Shown in pieces: positions 32,510-44,075 of a DNA stretch of 64,000 nt (position 1 is the first letter of the stretch; the number at the start of each line of letters is the position of its first letter). The translations under genes and the position numbers were made by a program. The notes under the pieces are model-generated. The model was given only the letters and a program-made list of their open reading frames with translations, was not told the origin of the DNA and searched no databases. Source of the stretch: Ceratodon purpureus (lineage: Eukaryota > Streptophyta > Bryopsida > Pseudoditrichales > Ditrichaceae); assembly GCA_014871385.1 (NCBI GenBank), contig CM026429.1, forward strand, positions 14,681,979-14,745,978. Direction: 5' to 3'.

Positions 32510-34110
32510 CCAGCCTCATGGGCGCGGTCGGGGAACCGCGCGAAGGGGCCTTATCGGGGCCCTCTTGGGTTGAGAGGGGCCCGATAAGGCCCCTTGGGGC
32601 CGGTATCCCGACCGCGCCCATGAGGCTTGCAGGGGTCTCTCGGTGCCGAGAGACCCCTCCCGGCCTCACCAGCGCGGTCAAGATACCGGCCCAAAGGGGC
32701 CTTATCGGGCCCCTCTTGGCCTGAGAGGGGCCCAATAAGGCCCCTTTGGGCCGGTTCCCCGACCACGCCCATGAGGCCCGGAGGGGCTTCTCGGTGCCGA
32801 GAGACCCCTCCCGGCCTCATGGGCGCGGTCGGGATACCGGCCCCAAGGGGCCTTATCGGGCCCCTCTTGGCCTGAGAGGGGCCCAATAAGGCCCCTTTGG
32901 GCCGGTTCCCCGACCGCGCCCATGAGGCCCGGAGGGGCTTCTCGGTGCCGAGAGACCCCTCCCGGCCTCATGGGCGCGGTCGGGATACCGGCCCCAAGGG
33001 GCCTTATCGGGCCCCTCTTGGGCTGAGAGGGGCCCAATAAGGCCCCTTGGGGCCGGTTCCCCGACCGCGCCCATGAGGCCCGGAGGGGCTTCTCGGTGCC
33101 GAGAGACCCCTCCCGGCCTCATGGGCGCGGTCGGGATACCGGCCCCAAGGGGCCTTATCGGGCCCCTCTTGGGCTGAGAGGGGCCCAATAAGGCCCCTTG
33201 GGGCCGGTTCCCCGACCGCGCCCATGAGGCCCGGAGGGGCTTCTCGGTGCCGAGAGACCCCTCCCGGCCTCATGGGCGCGGTCGGGATACCGGCCCCAAG
33301 GGGCCTTATCGGGCCCCTCTTGGGCTGAGAGGGGCCCAATAAGGCCCCTTGGGGCCGGTTCCCCGACCGCGCCCATGAGGCCCGGAGGGGCTTCTCGGTG
33401 CCGAGAGACCCTTCCCGGCCTCATGGGCGCGGTCGGGTTTCCGGCTCCAAGGGGCCTTTTTGAGCCCCTCTCAGCCACTGAGAGGCCTCTTTAGGCCCCT
33501 TGGAGCCGGAAACCCGACCGCGCCCATGAGGCCCGGAGGGGCTTCTCGGTGCCGAGAGACCCTTCCCGGCCTCATGGGCGCGGTCGGGTTTCCGGCTCCA
33601 AGGGGCCTTTTTGAGCCCCTCTCAGCCACTGAGAGGCCTCTTTAGGCCCCTTGGAGCCGGAAACCCGACCGCGCCCATGAGGCCCGGAGGGGCTTCTCGG
33701 TGCCGAGAGACCCTTCCCGGCCTCAAGGGCGCGGTCGGGTTTTCGGCCCGAACGGGCCTTAACGGGCCCCTTTGAGCCCAAAGGGGGGCTGAAAGAGCCC
33801 ACCAGGCAGATAAAGAACCCATTTATAGGGTTCTTTATGCCTGATGGGCCATTTCGTCCCCTTTTCCAATAAAAGGGGCCCAGATTCTGCCCCTTTGGAC
33901 CAGAAACCCGACCGCTCCACTGAGGCCCGGAAGGGGCTCTCGGTGCCGAGAAGCCCTTACGGGCCTCGAAGGCGCGGTCGGGTTTCCGGCCCAAAGGGGC
34001 AGAATATGTCGCTAGGTACCAAATCCCGACCGCGCCTTCGAGGCTGGGAAGGGTCTCTCGGTACCGAGAGCCCCTTTCGGGCCTCGAAGGCGCGGTCGGG
34101 TTTCTAGACA
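32510..34110. repeat. 151-bp palindromic satellite in intron 4 of the B ParB-MTase gene
   Basis: About eight units spaced 151 bp apart from 32510 to about 33720, then degenerate copies to 34110, all inside the intron 32407-34447. Each unit is two abutting inverted repeats: a roughly 115-bp palindrome around GGGCCCCTCT, and a 37-bp one centred on TCTCGGTGCCGAGA. The centre occurs ten times (first 32638, last TCTCGGTACCGAGAG near 34056). The sequence is very GC-rich. It sits in the same intron as the unrelated A satellite. Confidence 0.92.
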
Positions 34111-35016
34111 CTTAGTCAATTTTGGGGATTATATTACTTCTTGATTGTTGCTTTACGAATTAGAAGTTTAGGTATGATGTGTTTAAATTTCAGATGATGA
34201 CCAGTAGAACGTTACTGTCCAAGTTATTTTGACCCTCTAGGGGAGCTGCAAAGTCACGTGGCTCGTCATGTTCGGCATTGATAAGCCATTTGAATTTGCA
34301 GATTTCCTGGAAGGATCGATTGTTTTGGTCAATGACGTTATTTAACGCCTCCAGGATGTGGTGTAGCTGCAATGGTGGAATGGCCTGATGAGCGTTTGTT
34401 ATGGCATGACTTTGTTTCTTACGTTGTTTGGGTTTACGTCCTTTCAGATTCGGAACCATTACAACCATCGCCCTAATCAGAAGTGCGAGATGGGGCTAGA
34501 CAAACTGCAGCTGATTGCGACCACCAACGTCAAGGGGATGTATAAAGTGCGTTGGCTGAAGATGTGGAACGGCTCTGATAATACCAGGGCTGCAAACAGT
34601 TTTCCGAGGACTTCGTGCAGTGAGTCTCAACTTCATGCTTGGCTGCACAAAGCATGCTTCTATGCGCTGCTGGAGGACGAGATCACGGAGAAGATTGAGC
34701 CTATCCTGCTTGAATATCCGCTTCCAGACTGGACTAAGGAAGTCAAGTCCTGGCAAGTGTACCTGAACTACTGGAAGAAGAAGGTGTGGCAAAAAGCTTT
34801 TCCAACTGTCTTTGCCGGGAAACATGCATTCCAGCGGAACGACACTTGGAACCAGGTGCCTAAGGGCAATCTCATCGTCAGCCGGTTTATTTATAGGTGA
34901 GTATCAAAACCTTGGTATGCTCTTGTTTAGTTTTGTCTTTGCGCAGATGAAGAAATCTGACCCAATTCCCTCTGTTTTATAGGTACTACAGGAGGGAGTT
35001 GATGCCAAAGAAGGCG

Positions 35017-35024
35017 ATCACGGA
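35017..35024. repeat. Target-site duplication of the hAT element, left copy
   Basis: ATCACGGA, identical to 50624-50631; 8 bp is diagnostic of hAT insertion. Confidence 0.93.
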
Positions 35025-35159
35025 CATGGTTGTCATAATGGACGGACGGGCCAAAAAATTGTCGTGTAGTCACGTGACGAACGTGACGGACGGTTATCGG
35101 ACGGACGCTTATCGGACGGGCTCCCGACCGCGAGCAAAATTACTGTCCTCACAGTTTAC

Positions 35160-35487
35160 TACTGTTTACCATGGGTGGCGCCCGTCGTCGTGTCCGCGCG
35201 CGTCTTTGCGCCTGTTCGCGCCGGTCATTTGTGGCTGTTCGCGCCCGTCGTCAGTCTCGCGCGCGCGCGGTGATCGCGCCCGATTACCCTCGCCCGACCA
35301 GGGTCGCCCGCGCCCGTCGCGCGCTTGCTGTGATCGCGCCCGTCGTCAGTCTCGCGCGCGCGCGGTGATCGCGCCCGATTACCCTCGCCCAATCAGGGTC
35401 GCCCGCGCCCGTAACATGCTCGCGCCCGTAGCAGCCTGCGCGCGCCCAACCTGCTCGCGCCCACACTGTCGGCCCCGTGAGTATAAA
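35160..35487 (+). promoter_or_regulatory. GCGCCCG block and TATA box of the coiled-coil cargo gene
   Basis: Dense GCGCCCG and CGCGCGCG repeats end in a TATAAA box at 35482-35487, 128 bp before the ATG. The 5' leader (CCTTCAACAGCCC...GGGTAGCTGATTGC) is shared with the next gene. Confidence 0.65.
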
Positions 35488-35609
35488 TTGCCACCCTCCT
35501 CCACTGATTTCGCACCCCCCCACTTTGTGCATTTTGCCTTCAACAGCCCAAGGGTAGCTGATTGCTTAGTGCTACGGTGGGTTTCTCAACATTCGGTGTA
35601 CCGTCCAAC

Positions 35610-36014
35610 ATGAATTCCAACGCCTGCAATTGCCAACAAATCAAGTCCATTATGAGTTTAACGAATGGTGCTACTCCACCGGGCACTGCACAGCGAACGG
35701 ACACAGTTATTTGGTCAAAGCTGGAGCGACTCCGTCAACTGATTGAGTTCTTCGAGGATTGGATCTCTCGCCGTGACAAATTGGTGGCCTACGCAGAGAA
35801 TGGACGCCCTCTGCCTCCAACCACTGAAGAGCAGTTGGCAACCCAAGCGACTGTCGAAGAACTTGACTGTGAGATTGGCGATCTCATCAAAGAACTGAAG
35901 AAGGAGATGGCAATACTTTGTGTCCCCACTATTGTCTCTAGTGCTCAAACGAACCATTTCGAGACGCACTTGAAAGACCTAGAGGACCGGTACCTAGAGT
36001 GCATGGCACTGTAA
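35610..36014 (+). CDS. Small coiled-coil cargo protein, 134 aa
   Basis: ATG 35610 (MNSNACNCQQ) in the context CCAACATGA, single exon. Charged, helix-prone sequence (LERLRQLIEFFEDWISRRDKLV and ELDCEIGDLIKELKKEM) suggests two coiled-coil helices. It is followed by AATAAATAAA at about 36046, a good polyadenylation signal. Family not recognised. It is the first cargo gene inside the hAT left end and is driven by its own GC block and TATA box. Confidence 0.6.
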   Translation: MNSNACNCQQIKSIMSLTNGATPPGTAQRTDTVIWSKLERLRQLIEFFEDWISRRDKLVAYAENGRPLPPTTEEQLATQATVEELDCEIGDLIKELKKEMAILCVPTIVSSAQTNHFETHLKDLEDRYLECMAL

Positions 36015-36124
36015 TCGACATTACAATGAAGTGATACATTTCCAAAATAAATAAAGTATTCTTTTTTAACTCTGAATTTGCAAGTCCTCTTTGGTTACTC
36101 TGATTTTTAACAGTGTTCTAGGTT

Positions 36125-36505
36125 GTGGTGGCGCCCGTCCTGGCCCACTGCTCGCGCCCGTCCATTCAGTGTTGGCGCCCGACGGTCGCGCCCGTACAGT
36201 TCGGATCGCGCCCGAAAATATCCGCGCGCCCGCGTCGACGTCCGCGCGCGCGCCCCTTCGGTACCCGGACGACGCCCGCTCGCGCCCGACAAAGACCGGG
36301 TCGGTACCCGCTCGCGCGCGGTAAAACCCGCGCGCGCCCGTCATATACCCGCCACTGAACGGCTCGCGCCCGTTGATATCCGCGCGGGCGCGGACGGATA
36401 CACGGCCGAAACCCCGCCGTCGGTGCCCGCGCGCGCCCGTCGGGTTTCCGCTCGCGCCCGTAGCAGGCTGTTCGCGCCCGTTCCCTGGCGCCCGTGACTA
36501 TAAAA
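36125..36505 (+). promoter_or_regulatory. GCGCCCG block and TATA box of the RING gene
   Basis: GCGCCCG-rich DNA ends in TATAAAA (36499-36505). The leader at 36548-36600 (CTTGCCTTCAACAGCCC, GGGTAGCTGATTGCGTGG) is near-identical to that of the preceding gene, so the promoter and leader were duplicated. Confidence 0.68.
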
Positions 36506-36780
36506 GGGCGATTTCCCACCTCATTTTGCACTCCCCCCCCTTTGAGCACCTTGCCTTCAACAGCCCCCGGGTAGCTGATTGCGTGGTACTCAGGTGGGTC
36601 CCAGCACTCTGACACGTGTCTTTGTTTTTATTCTCCAGAACTCTATGGTGTCTGTGTATTACATTTGAGAATTTTGTAAATGTTTATAATTTGTAAATGT
36701 GATTGAGGTTCTGGGGTAGTCGTAGGGTTTTAATTTTGCACCTTCGGAAGACTTCGAAGAACGATCTACCTCGAGCAGAC

Positions 36781-39333
36781 ATGGAACGGCAACAACCAGC
36801 ACTCACGGCGGCAGAGCAGAGGAAAAAGCAAAAGGATGCGGGACGGCCCAGGCATGGAAACGTCCAACATAAGAGGGTCCACGTCTTATTGAATCCAGCA
36901 AAGCTGGCATTCAGAGGGTGGGAAGGTGCATCGCAACCGTGGACTCTAGCAACGTGTGAACAATTCATTGAATGGTGCCACATTGGGAAGTTATTCCCGT
37001 TGCACCGTCATAATAACAATCGTACTTCAAACAAGGCGAACATGAGATATTGCAAGAACCGTCAGTTCGGGAGGCGGTGTTTGGAGGTGTGGCAGGTCCT
37101 ATACAACCAGGCGATGAACGAGAGGAATGAGGTTCCGCTCTTTATTTGTAGAATGGTATATGCCGAGGTAGTGCTTCATAGGCAGGTGGATTGGAGGACC
37201 ATACGGTTGACTCCTAGTGTCCAGCAGCGTCCACATGAGATGGCGATACCTACAGGGGTCCTAAGATTTCCAGGTGTGGACTGGGCATACTTGGATGATC
37301 CTGAGGATCAAGCGCCTGTTGAATGGAGTGACTCAGGGGAGGATAATGATTCTGATGGTACGGTAGACCGTACCCCTCAGTCACAGACAAGAGCCGCGAC
37401 TAGTGCTAGAATCACACGGTTAAAAAAGAAGGATCCTGTGCTAGCTGCCTGTTTGTCGACGAGGAATCGTGCACCGCCTGCAAATCCTACTGGACCGGGT
37501 ATTCCTCATCAGGCTCCTCCAGCAATCGTCGGGGGCCCAAGCAATGTTGATGTTGCTCCTCCTATATTAGTTCCACATATTGCGGGCCCGAGCAATGTTG
37601 ATGTAGCTCCTCATGTACTAAATCCACAGATTGCGGGCCCGAGCAATGTAATGGAAGATGATGACACTGGGTTTGCAGATGAGTTGGAGGCTACAATAGC
37701 CGCCGCTGATGCCCAGGGCCTGCAAGTCGATGCATTGCAGAAGGAGCTGGAAGGAAAAAATGCAATAATTTCTGAGATGGAGAAGACTATCCAGAACTTG
37801 TACGAGGAAGCTGATAGGATGAATGAGATTATACGGAAGCAGAATGAAGAGATTTCGCAACTTAGATCTGCGAAGACTCCGACTTACATACCCGAAGCAA
37901 GCCAAGCTCCAATCCCTGGTAGCCCTGGAATGAACGAGGAAGACGTTAATGCCATAATTGAATCGGCCACGCACGGTCTCCTGGAAGATACCCCGGTCCG
38001 AGTTCCCCGTAAGCCAATCATTCCATTCGCGTCATCAAGTCAAGTGATGCACCCCCCCCAGCGGCAAATCATGTTCGTAGATTCTCAAGAGACGGAGGAC
38101 TCTTTGGGATTTCAACAGCCATCAGTACCCACTGTCTCCGAATTGCAAGCTACCAACGGGATGCTCAGAAAGTATCTGATCGAGATGAGCAGACAGTACT
38201 ACCAATGGAAGATTGCATGCATCATGAACGTCGACCGTTTCAGACAGATGCGCGCTGAGTTCGAGAGGATTGACCGCGACTACCTCCAGCTTAACTCCAA
38301 GAGAGATTTCGGACTTACCTCGTGGGCAGATCCAAATGAAATGTTCCCTGACAGCCTACCGATGATTGGTAAAGCAATAGATTGGACGCGGTTGGGGTGG
38401 GAGTACAAGACCGCCATATCCAATGAGAAGATCGCTAAAAATAAAAAGCCAAGCTTGCTCTGGCCCAATCCAGCGAAGTATGTGTTGGATGGAACCCACT
38501 GTGCAATTTGTACCAATCTATTTGGGCCAGAGGGGGGCTGGCAATTGGGATCCTGTCAATGCATGTATCATCCACAATGCTTGATCTCGTGGGCCTTGAT
38601 ACGTCGGAAGTGTGCAGTATGTAGGGCCCCCTTACACAAGCGTTTTTATGAGCAATTCGGCCTAGTGAATTGGATGCCACCGCATTGGGAGCAAAATGAG
38701 GAAAATACTCCTGACTTTCCAGACAAGTGGGGTGAAGACTTGATTTGGAATTGGCTTATGGGAATGCACCTGTCCTATATTAAACAAATGAGCGATCAGT
38801 GGAGGTGGGACCAGAAACCTGCGGAGATTGTACGGATCTGCCACGAACTCATCAAGGGCGGGACGGAGGAGGAACTCGAGGGAAGGAGGAATTTCTTCTA
38901 CCAAGTGCTACATGGGTATTGGGATATTCAAACTTGTACATTCCAGTACGGCCCCCATCCTCTTGGATTTAAGTGGAATTCCAAAGGGGAGTTGGTTGCG
39001 GATCAGATCAAGGAGTTGCACGACATGACTGCAGAGGATTTCCGGATCGCTGAGACTGTGGCTACCGCGGAATCTGAATGGGATATGTTGTTCAAGAATC
39101 AAGCCGTGGATTTCCTATGTGCTGAAGTGGCTCCGGAGGTCGTAACAGTGCTCCGTCGGATGCGCAACAACAACTTCATGGAAGCAATGCTTGGAGGAGA
39201 TGGCATAGCGAAGAGAACCCGTTCTGCCAAGCGGAAACTCATCGCCAACGATGGGGCAGAAAGTAGTGCAGCAGGTACCTCTCGTGCTCGACACGATGAG
39301 GGTGGATCGAGTTCCTCTGCACCGGGCACGTGA
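36781..39333 (+). CDS. RING-finger coiled-coil cargo protein, 850 aa
   Basis: Single long exon; ATG 36781 (MERQQPALT) is preferred because the upstream 26 codons lack an ATG. N-terminus basic. Residues about 75-145 form a Trp/Cys-rich region I do not recognise. A Pro-rich linker has three copies of the motif GPSNV(D/M). A coiled coil spans about 314-364 (ELEGKNAIISEMEKTIQNL). A RING-type finger lies at about 574-620: CAIC, a CQC-HPQC-type middle, then CAVCRAP. The tail holds KRTRSAKRK, a likely nuclear signal. RING fingers usually make E3 ubiquitin ligases. An accessory role for hAT mobility or host interaction is inference. Confidence 0.72.
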   Translation: MERQQPALTAAEQRKKQKDAGRPRHGNVQHKRVHVLLNPAKLAFRGWEGASQPWTLATCEQFIEWCHIGKLFPLHRHNNNRTSNKANMRYCKNRQFGRRCLEVWQVLYNQAMNERNEVPLFICRMVYAEVVLHRQVDWRTIRLTPSVQQRPHEMAIPTGVLRFPGVDWAYLDDPEDQAPVEWSDSGEDNDSDGTVDRTPQSQTRAATSARITRLKKKDPVLAACLSTRNRAPPANPTGPGIPHQAPPAIVGGPSNVDVAPPILVPHIAGPSNVDVAPHVLNPQIAGPSNVMEDDDTGFADELEATIAAADAQGLQVDALQKELEGKNAIISEMEKTIQNLYEEADRMNEIIRKQNEEISQLRSAKTPTYIPEASQAPIPGSPGMNEEDVNAIIESATHGLLEDTPVRVPRKPIIPFASSSQVMHPPQRQIMFVDSQETEDSLGFQQPSVPTVSELQATNGMLRKYLIEMSRQYYQWKIACIMNVDRFRQMRAEFERIDRDYLQLNSKRDFGLTSWADPNEMFPDSLPMIGKAIDWTRLGWEYKTAISNEKIAKNKKPSLLWPNPAKYVLDGTHCAICTNLFGPEGGWQLGSCQCMYHPQCLISWALIRRKCAVCRAPLHKRFYEQFGLVNWMPPHWEQNEENTPDFPDKWGEDLIWNWLMGMHLSYIKQMSDQWRWDQKPAEIVRICHELIKGGTEEELEGRRNFFYQVLHGYWDIQTCTFQYGPHPLGFKWNSKGELVADQIKELHDMTAEDFRIAETVATAESEWDMLFKNQAVDFLCAEVAPEVVTVLRRMRNNNFMEAMLGGDGIAKRTRSAKRKLIANDGAESSAAGTSRARHDEGGSSSSAPGT

Positions 39334-40837
39334 CGTCGTGGAGATCCATGAGTGAAGACCACGTTTTGTAAAAAGATATCGGAATATAAATACATGTAGA
39401 TGGCATAGGGGTATGGATTATTGGATAGGTTTGGGATTACATTCACATGTTTAATGTTTGTTAAACTCAAACAATGGATGATAATTTGCTTTTGTAAATC
39501 ATTGTCGTGATTCTCAAGACGCTTTTATGCTCCCTTCATAATACATTGGCCTCTCTTTTTTGGATTGCCAATCATGTTATTCATTCCGCCCGTTGTCTCA
39601 TCTCCTTCCATCGTATGATAAGTGTATAAATATCTCTGTTGCACACCAAAATGTTTAACCCCTAAATGCTCTTGAAAATTTCAGGCTCAAACTGTCTTTC
39701 GATACCTCTTTGTAAAGCAAGCTGATTTTTTTAATTTCAAAACATTCTTTTGCAATTTCAACCGTAGGATCTTATAAATAACTCATCAAAAAACTATTTC
39801 TCAAATTCTTAGAGTCAGAAACCAAACCAATCACAAGATCATGATGTTTAAACTTCCAAGACAAGTTATTTCCAATCCTTCAAAAACTAAAATCTTGGCT
39901 TCCACGAATTTTCAGAAAATATGCTTTGAGGTTTTAGAATGGGCAATTGAATATTCTATTTAAAGAATGACTTGAGATTCTTCACAAAAAATTTCAAAAC
40001 ATTAAACCTTAATTTTCATCTTCAAACCATAAATAATTAGAATAAGATGTAGAATAGAGGGAAAAACTAAACTACTAATTTTGTCCACATAAAAGTAGAT
40101 ATTGTCAATTCCAACGGTGAAAATGATGTAACAAGTAACCAAAAACTTTTCCAATTTTTAATTTTGAAAAATTGCTAAAATCGAGTTCAAAATCAATAGT
40201 TGAAGTTATTTTTGATGAAGAGTTGACCGAACTGCCCGCATAATATGACTTCTCATATCTCTTACCTCACTTATTGGATTGGCATGGCTCAAAGCTTCCT
40301 ATGTGCATACAAATCAGTAGAAAATGATGATATTTTAATTTATTTTTAAAAAAAAGATTTGAGTTTTTTTTATGCTGCCCGCGTTGAGATTTTGAACCTT
40401 TAATCCTTCATAACTTTTGCATTACATATCAGAATCATATGAAACAAAGCTTCACATGTACGTAATGACTGAAAGAATCTACATACAAAATTTCAAAACT
40501 TAATAATTATTTTTGACGCCGTTGCAGCCTGCCCAAAATAGGCTGCGACCACATTTTGGACAGTGGATTTAAGTCGCGCTAAGGGTCCCTTCACACCTGG
40601 AGGTGTGTACCACCGGCTACCGACTGTCTAACTCCGGGCCCTCCAAAAAACCCGTTTCCGATTCACAGGGTTCGAGTTAATTTACAGGGGGTTGGGTCTC
40701 GTGATAGGCCAGAGTCGGGGATCGGGGGCCGGGGTTCTTGCTGGATTTAAGTCACGCTAAGAGAACTTCAGTTATTGTAAGTGTATTAAACTTATGGACT
40801 GAATTTTATGTTACGTGGATTTGAACTCTGATCCCGC
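39334..40837. other. Non-coding AT-rich spacer in the hAT
   Basis: No gene. A direct repeat GGATTTAAGTC(G/A)CGCTAAG occurs at about 40565 and 40743, about 180 bp apart, possibly a remnant of a small insertion. The rest is AT-rich without structure I can name. Confidence 0.45.
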
Positions 40838-41470
40838 CCGCATGGTCGCGCGCGTTTGCGCGCGCCCGTAGTGTGCGTACTCGCGCGCGCGCGAACCTGC
40901 CCCAGCGAGAATAAAACCAGGATTACGCCCGCCCGTGCGCGCGCGCACGAACTGCTCGCGCGCGTGCGAAGTGCTCGCGCCCGTCGCGCCCACAGCGCGC
41001 GAACGGATACTGAAATGTGGAACACCCGACGGTGTCTCCGTCGTTTGGCTCGCGCCCGATTCCGCATGCGCCCGCCCGATTTCGCGCGCGCCCGACAGTG
41101 CACGCGCGCGCGCACTGCAACCTGGGTGGGGGACTAATTTCTCTCCCCAAACTCTCTTTTCCATTTGCCCGCGCCCGTACGCGCGCGCGCGTCCTGATCG
41201 CGCCCGTCAAACCAACCGCGCGCGCGCGGTCGCGTGATTCTGAATCTCTTCCTCCCCCACAATGTCCCCCGCATTTCGTTCGCGCCCAATTTCGCGCGCG
41301 CCCGATTGCGCGCGCCCGTCAATACTCGCGCGCGCGCACTGCAACCATGTCATGGAAGTAATTTCTCCCCATTCAGTCCCTCGTTCCATTTGCACGCGCC
41401 CGGACGCGCTCGCGCCCATCAATGCGGGCGCCCGTTTTGCACGCGCCCAAGCACTCCAACAACATCACTC
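40838..41470. repeat. GCGCCCG-rich block without an assigned gene
   Basis: Same repeat chemistry as the promoter blocks, with CACTGCAACC-containing units at about 41108 and 41336. No TATA box or long frame follows. It may be a decayed promoter copy. Confidence 0.6.
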
Positions 41471-41559
41471 AAATAAATTTTATGATTCCCCCATTCTCCC
41501 ATCGTATCCCCTTGTTTTTATTAAATAATCCTACACTCTCTAAATTTTTAATTGTTTTT

Positions 41560-42780
41560 TTTCCCCGTCTTTGAACAGTACGTTTTTATTTAACTCGTAA
41601 TCTCATTTTGTCTGTTCATTTTTATAATATACTAAAGGTAGTAAATCTTCATGTCGACCCAGAGTCACATGAAGATCCTCTAAGCGCCTGAGTTCAGCTG
41701 ATTTATATCCACTATTTTTTTTTTTCCCACTGTTTTTTTTTCCCCCTTCGTTGAACACTACGCTTTTATTTAATTCCTTCTTTCATTTCGTTTGTTCAAT
41801 TTTATAATTCCACCTCTCCCCCTTCTTCCCGCCTTATTTTTATTCAATACTTCTACGCTCTGTAATTTGTTTTATATTTTTTTTTCCCCTTCGTTGAACA
41901 CTACGCTTTCATTTAATACCTTCTCTCATTTTGTTTGTTTATTTTTATAATTCCACCTCTAGTCTATCCTCCCGCCTTATATTTATTCAATACTCCTACG
42001 CTCTTGAATTCCTTTTTTTTTTTCCCCCTTCGTTGAACACTACGCTTTTATTTAATTCCTTCTTTCATTTCGTTTGTTCAATTTTATAATTCCACCTCTC
42101 CCCCTTCTTCCCGCCTTATTTTTATTCAATACTTCTACGCTCTGTAATTTGTTTTATATTTTTTTTTCCCCTTCGTTGAACACTACGCTTTCATTTAATA
42201 CCTTCTCTCATTTTGTTTGTTTATTTTTATAATTCCACCTCTAGTCTATCCTCCCGCCTTATATTTATTCAATACTCCTACGCTCTTGAATTCCTTTTTT
42301 TTTTTCCCCCTTCGTTGAACACTATCATTCTATTTAATTCCTTCTCTCATTTCGTTTGTTCATTTTTATAATTCCACATCTCCCCCATCCTCCCGCCTTA
42401 TTTTTATTCAATACTCCTATGCTATTTAATTTGTTTTATATTTTTATTTCCCTTTCGTTGAACACTACGCTTTCATTTAATACCTTCTCTCATTTTGTTT
42501 GTTCATTTTTATAATTCCACCTCTGGTCTATCCTCCCGCCTTATATTTATTCAATACTCCTACGCTCTTTAAATCCCTTTTTTTTTTTTTTCCCTCTTCG
42601 TTGAACACTATCATTCTATTTAATTCCTTCTCTCATTTCGTTTGTTCATTTTTATAATTCCACATCTCCCCCATCCTCCCGCCTTATTTTTATTCAATAC
42701 TCGTATGCTATTTAATTTGTTTTTTTATTTTTTTCTTCATTTTATAAATTTGAATGCCTATTCGTTTACTTTTTTTTTTT
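41560..42780. repeat. 142-bp T-rich tandem array in the hAT
   Basis: About eight units spaced about 142 bp, each with CTTCGTTGAACACTACGC, a CATTTCGTTTGTTCATTTTT segment, and CCCGCCTTATATTTATTCAA. Two subtypes alternate in part of the array. Poly-T runs separate units. Confidence 0.85.
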
Positions 42781-42896
42781 TTTTTTCTTTTGGGTACTCC
42801 AATCTCCCATACTAATGTATGGTATTTCAGTGTAGTCCAGTCTCTCCCTTAAGCTTTATTTTTTTTCTTTTTTTGAACTTACGACTTTTAAACTTC

Positions 42897-43150
42897 AATG
42901 AGCGCGCCCTGTTGGATCGCGCGCGTCCGAACGCGCCCGCAGGCGCCGGCGCGGTGGTGTCCGCAGTGGACCCACTGAACCTGCCCACGCGCGCGCGCGC
43001 ACACTCGCGACCGCGCCCGCAAGTACGCGCGCGCGCCTGCTTGTTCGACGCGCGCACGCGTCGTCCCCGACCTGCGCTCGCCCTGCTCGCGCCCACCCGT
43101 TCGCGCGCGCCTGCTCGCGCCCCACGCCGCCTGCGCGCGCGCTCGGGGTT
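42897..43150. repeat. GCGCCCG-rich block
   Basis: GCGCGCGC- and GCGCCCG-rich DNA following the T-rich array. No TATA box or gene directly after it. Confidence 0.6.
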
Positions 43151-43482
43151 TCAACTGGATTAGTGCAGTAACTAGTAAAATTTATCCCATATTCTAAGTT
43201 AACACTCCCTGAGGTTAGCTTAAAACGGCTTACCTTCCACTAGGAGGGCAGAAACATGAGGGGCGAAATGACAACCTGCTCTAGTTCTTAGACATGTGTG
43301 AATGGAGTGGTTTGTCCTTTCGCACTGTCATGTTTCTCATTTTTTTTACTAAAATAGGGTTCCTTTTAATGTAGATGTGCACGTGTATGTAGTTCACACA
43401 CTTTAATTTATTTAAATTTTATTCATTTTTCCCTCTCGTTGTTACTTCTTCTCATAGAATTGAGGTGGTCAAATCGATCCCG

Positions 43483-43832
43483 GCCGTTTGATCGCGCCCG
43501 CACCCGACCGCCCGTGCGCGCCCGCGCCTGCATTCGCCCGCCGCTCTCCGCCCGTGCGCGCCCGCGCCCGCATTCGCCCGCTGCTCTCCGCCCGCGCCCG
43601 CCCGCGCCCGCCCGCGCCCGCCCGCTTCGCGATCCAGCGCTCGCGCGTGCATGCGCCCGCCCCCGCCCGTCTTCCACCGCGCGCGCTATCCGCCACGCGG
43701 CCTTCAATCGCGCGCACCCACCTGCGCCCGCCCGTTCGCCTCGGAGCGCGCCCGATCTTCTGGTGCGCGCGCGCCCGTTCGGTCGCGCCCGTCCGGACAG
43801 TACTCGCCTGGTCGAGGGCGGCAGTATATAAA
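43483..43832 (+). promoter_or_regulatory. GCGCCCG block and TATA box of the hAT transposase
   Basis: GCGCCCG repeats end in TATATAAA (43825-43832), 250 bp before the transposase ATG. The leader (GGGCTCCTTGCTTG...TTGGGTGGGGGGA) is shared with the kinase gene leader at 48285-48370. Confidence 0.68.
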
Positions 43833-44075
43833 CTGCCCCCTTGATTTGACATCCACCTTACCTCCTTGCGTGCTTCATGTCCTGGGTCTCCTTGAGGGCT
43901 CCTTGCTTGAAACTGTTAGCTTGGGGAGACACTTGGTTTGGGTGGGGGGAATGTAAAAATTCTTCTCTCCATAAATCAATGTGTCAGGCACTTTTCAGAC
44001 ACACTAAGTTATTCAGATAATAATCTTTTGGTACTACTGGTCCTATTAGTCCCGATACTTCCCTAATCATTCACT

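Larger units (their letters stand above)
30454..35024 (+). pseudogene. ParB-like / DNA methyltransferase-like gene, family B, 5' part (split by hAT)
   Basis: Exons 30454-30705, 30846-31828, 31932-32121, 32212-32406, 34448-34896 and 34983-35024; exon 6 is cut by the hAT insertion at 35024 and resumes at 50632. Exon 1 is Lys/Ser-rich (likely nuclear signal). Exon 2 starts with Glu/Thr repeats (VEETQGTAVEETQ) and ends with the ParB/sulfiredoxin-like domain (YDGNHRYTAW near residue 358). Exons 4-5 align with A (NPRNGKGF, then HY...MGLDKLQLIAT). Relative to A, an intron before LEDE is absent and one after FIYR is present. With the hAT and one duplication copy left out, all exons sum to 3798 nt, 1265 aa without a stop. 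As it stands the gene is broken. Confidence 0.85.

Noticed and set aside
32551..33478. Repeated 111-aa Gly/Pro/Arg frames
   Set aside because: They are translations of the 151-bp palindromic intron satellite.
35171..36615. Many Ala/Arg/Pro-rich frames in GC blocks of the hAT (also near 41, 43, 48 and 50 kb)
   Set aside because: Products of GCGCCCG repeats without stops; composition explains the open length.
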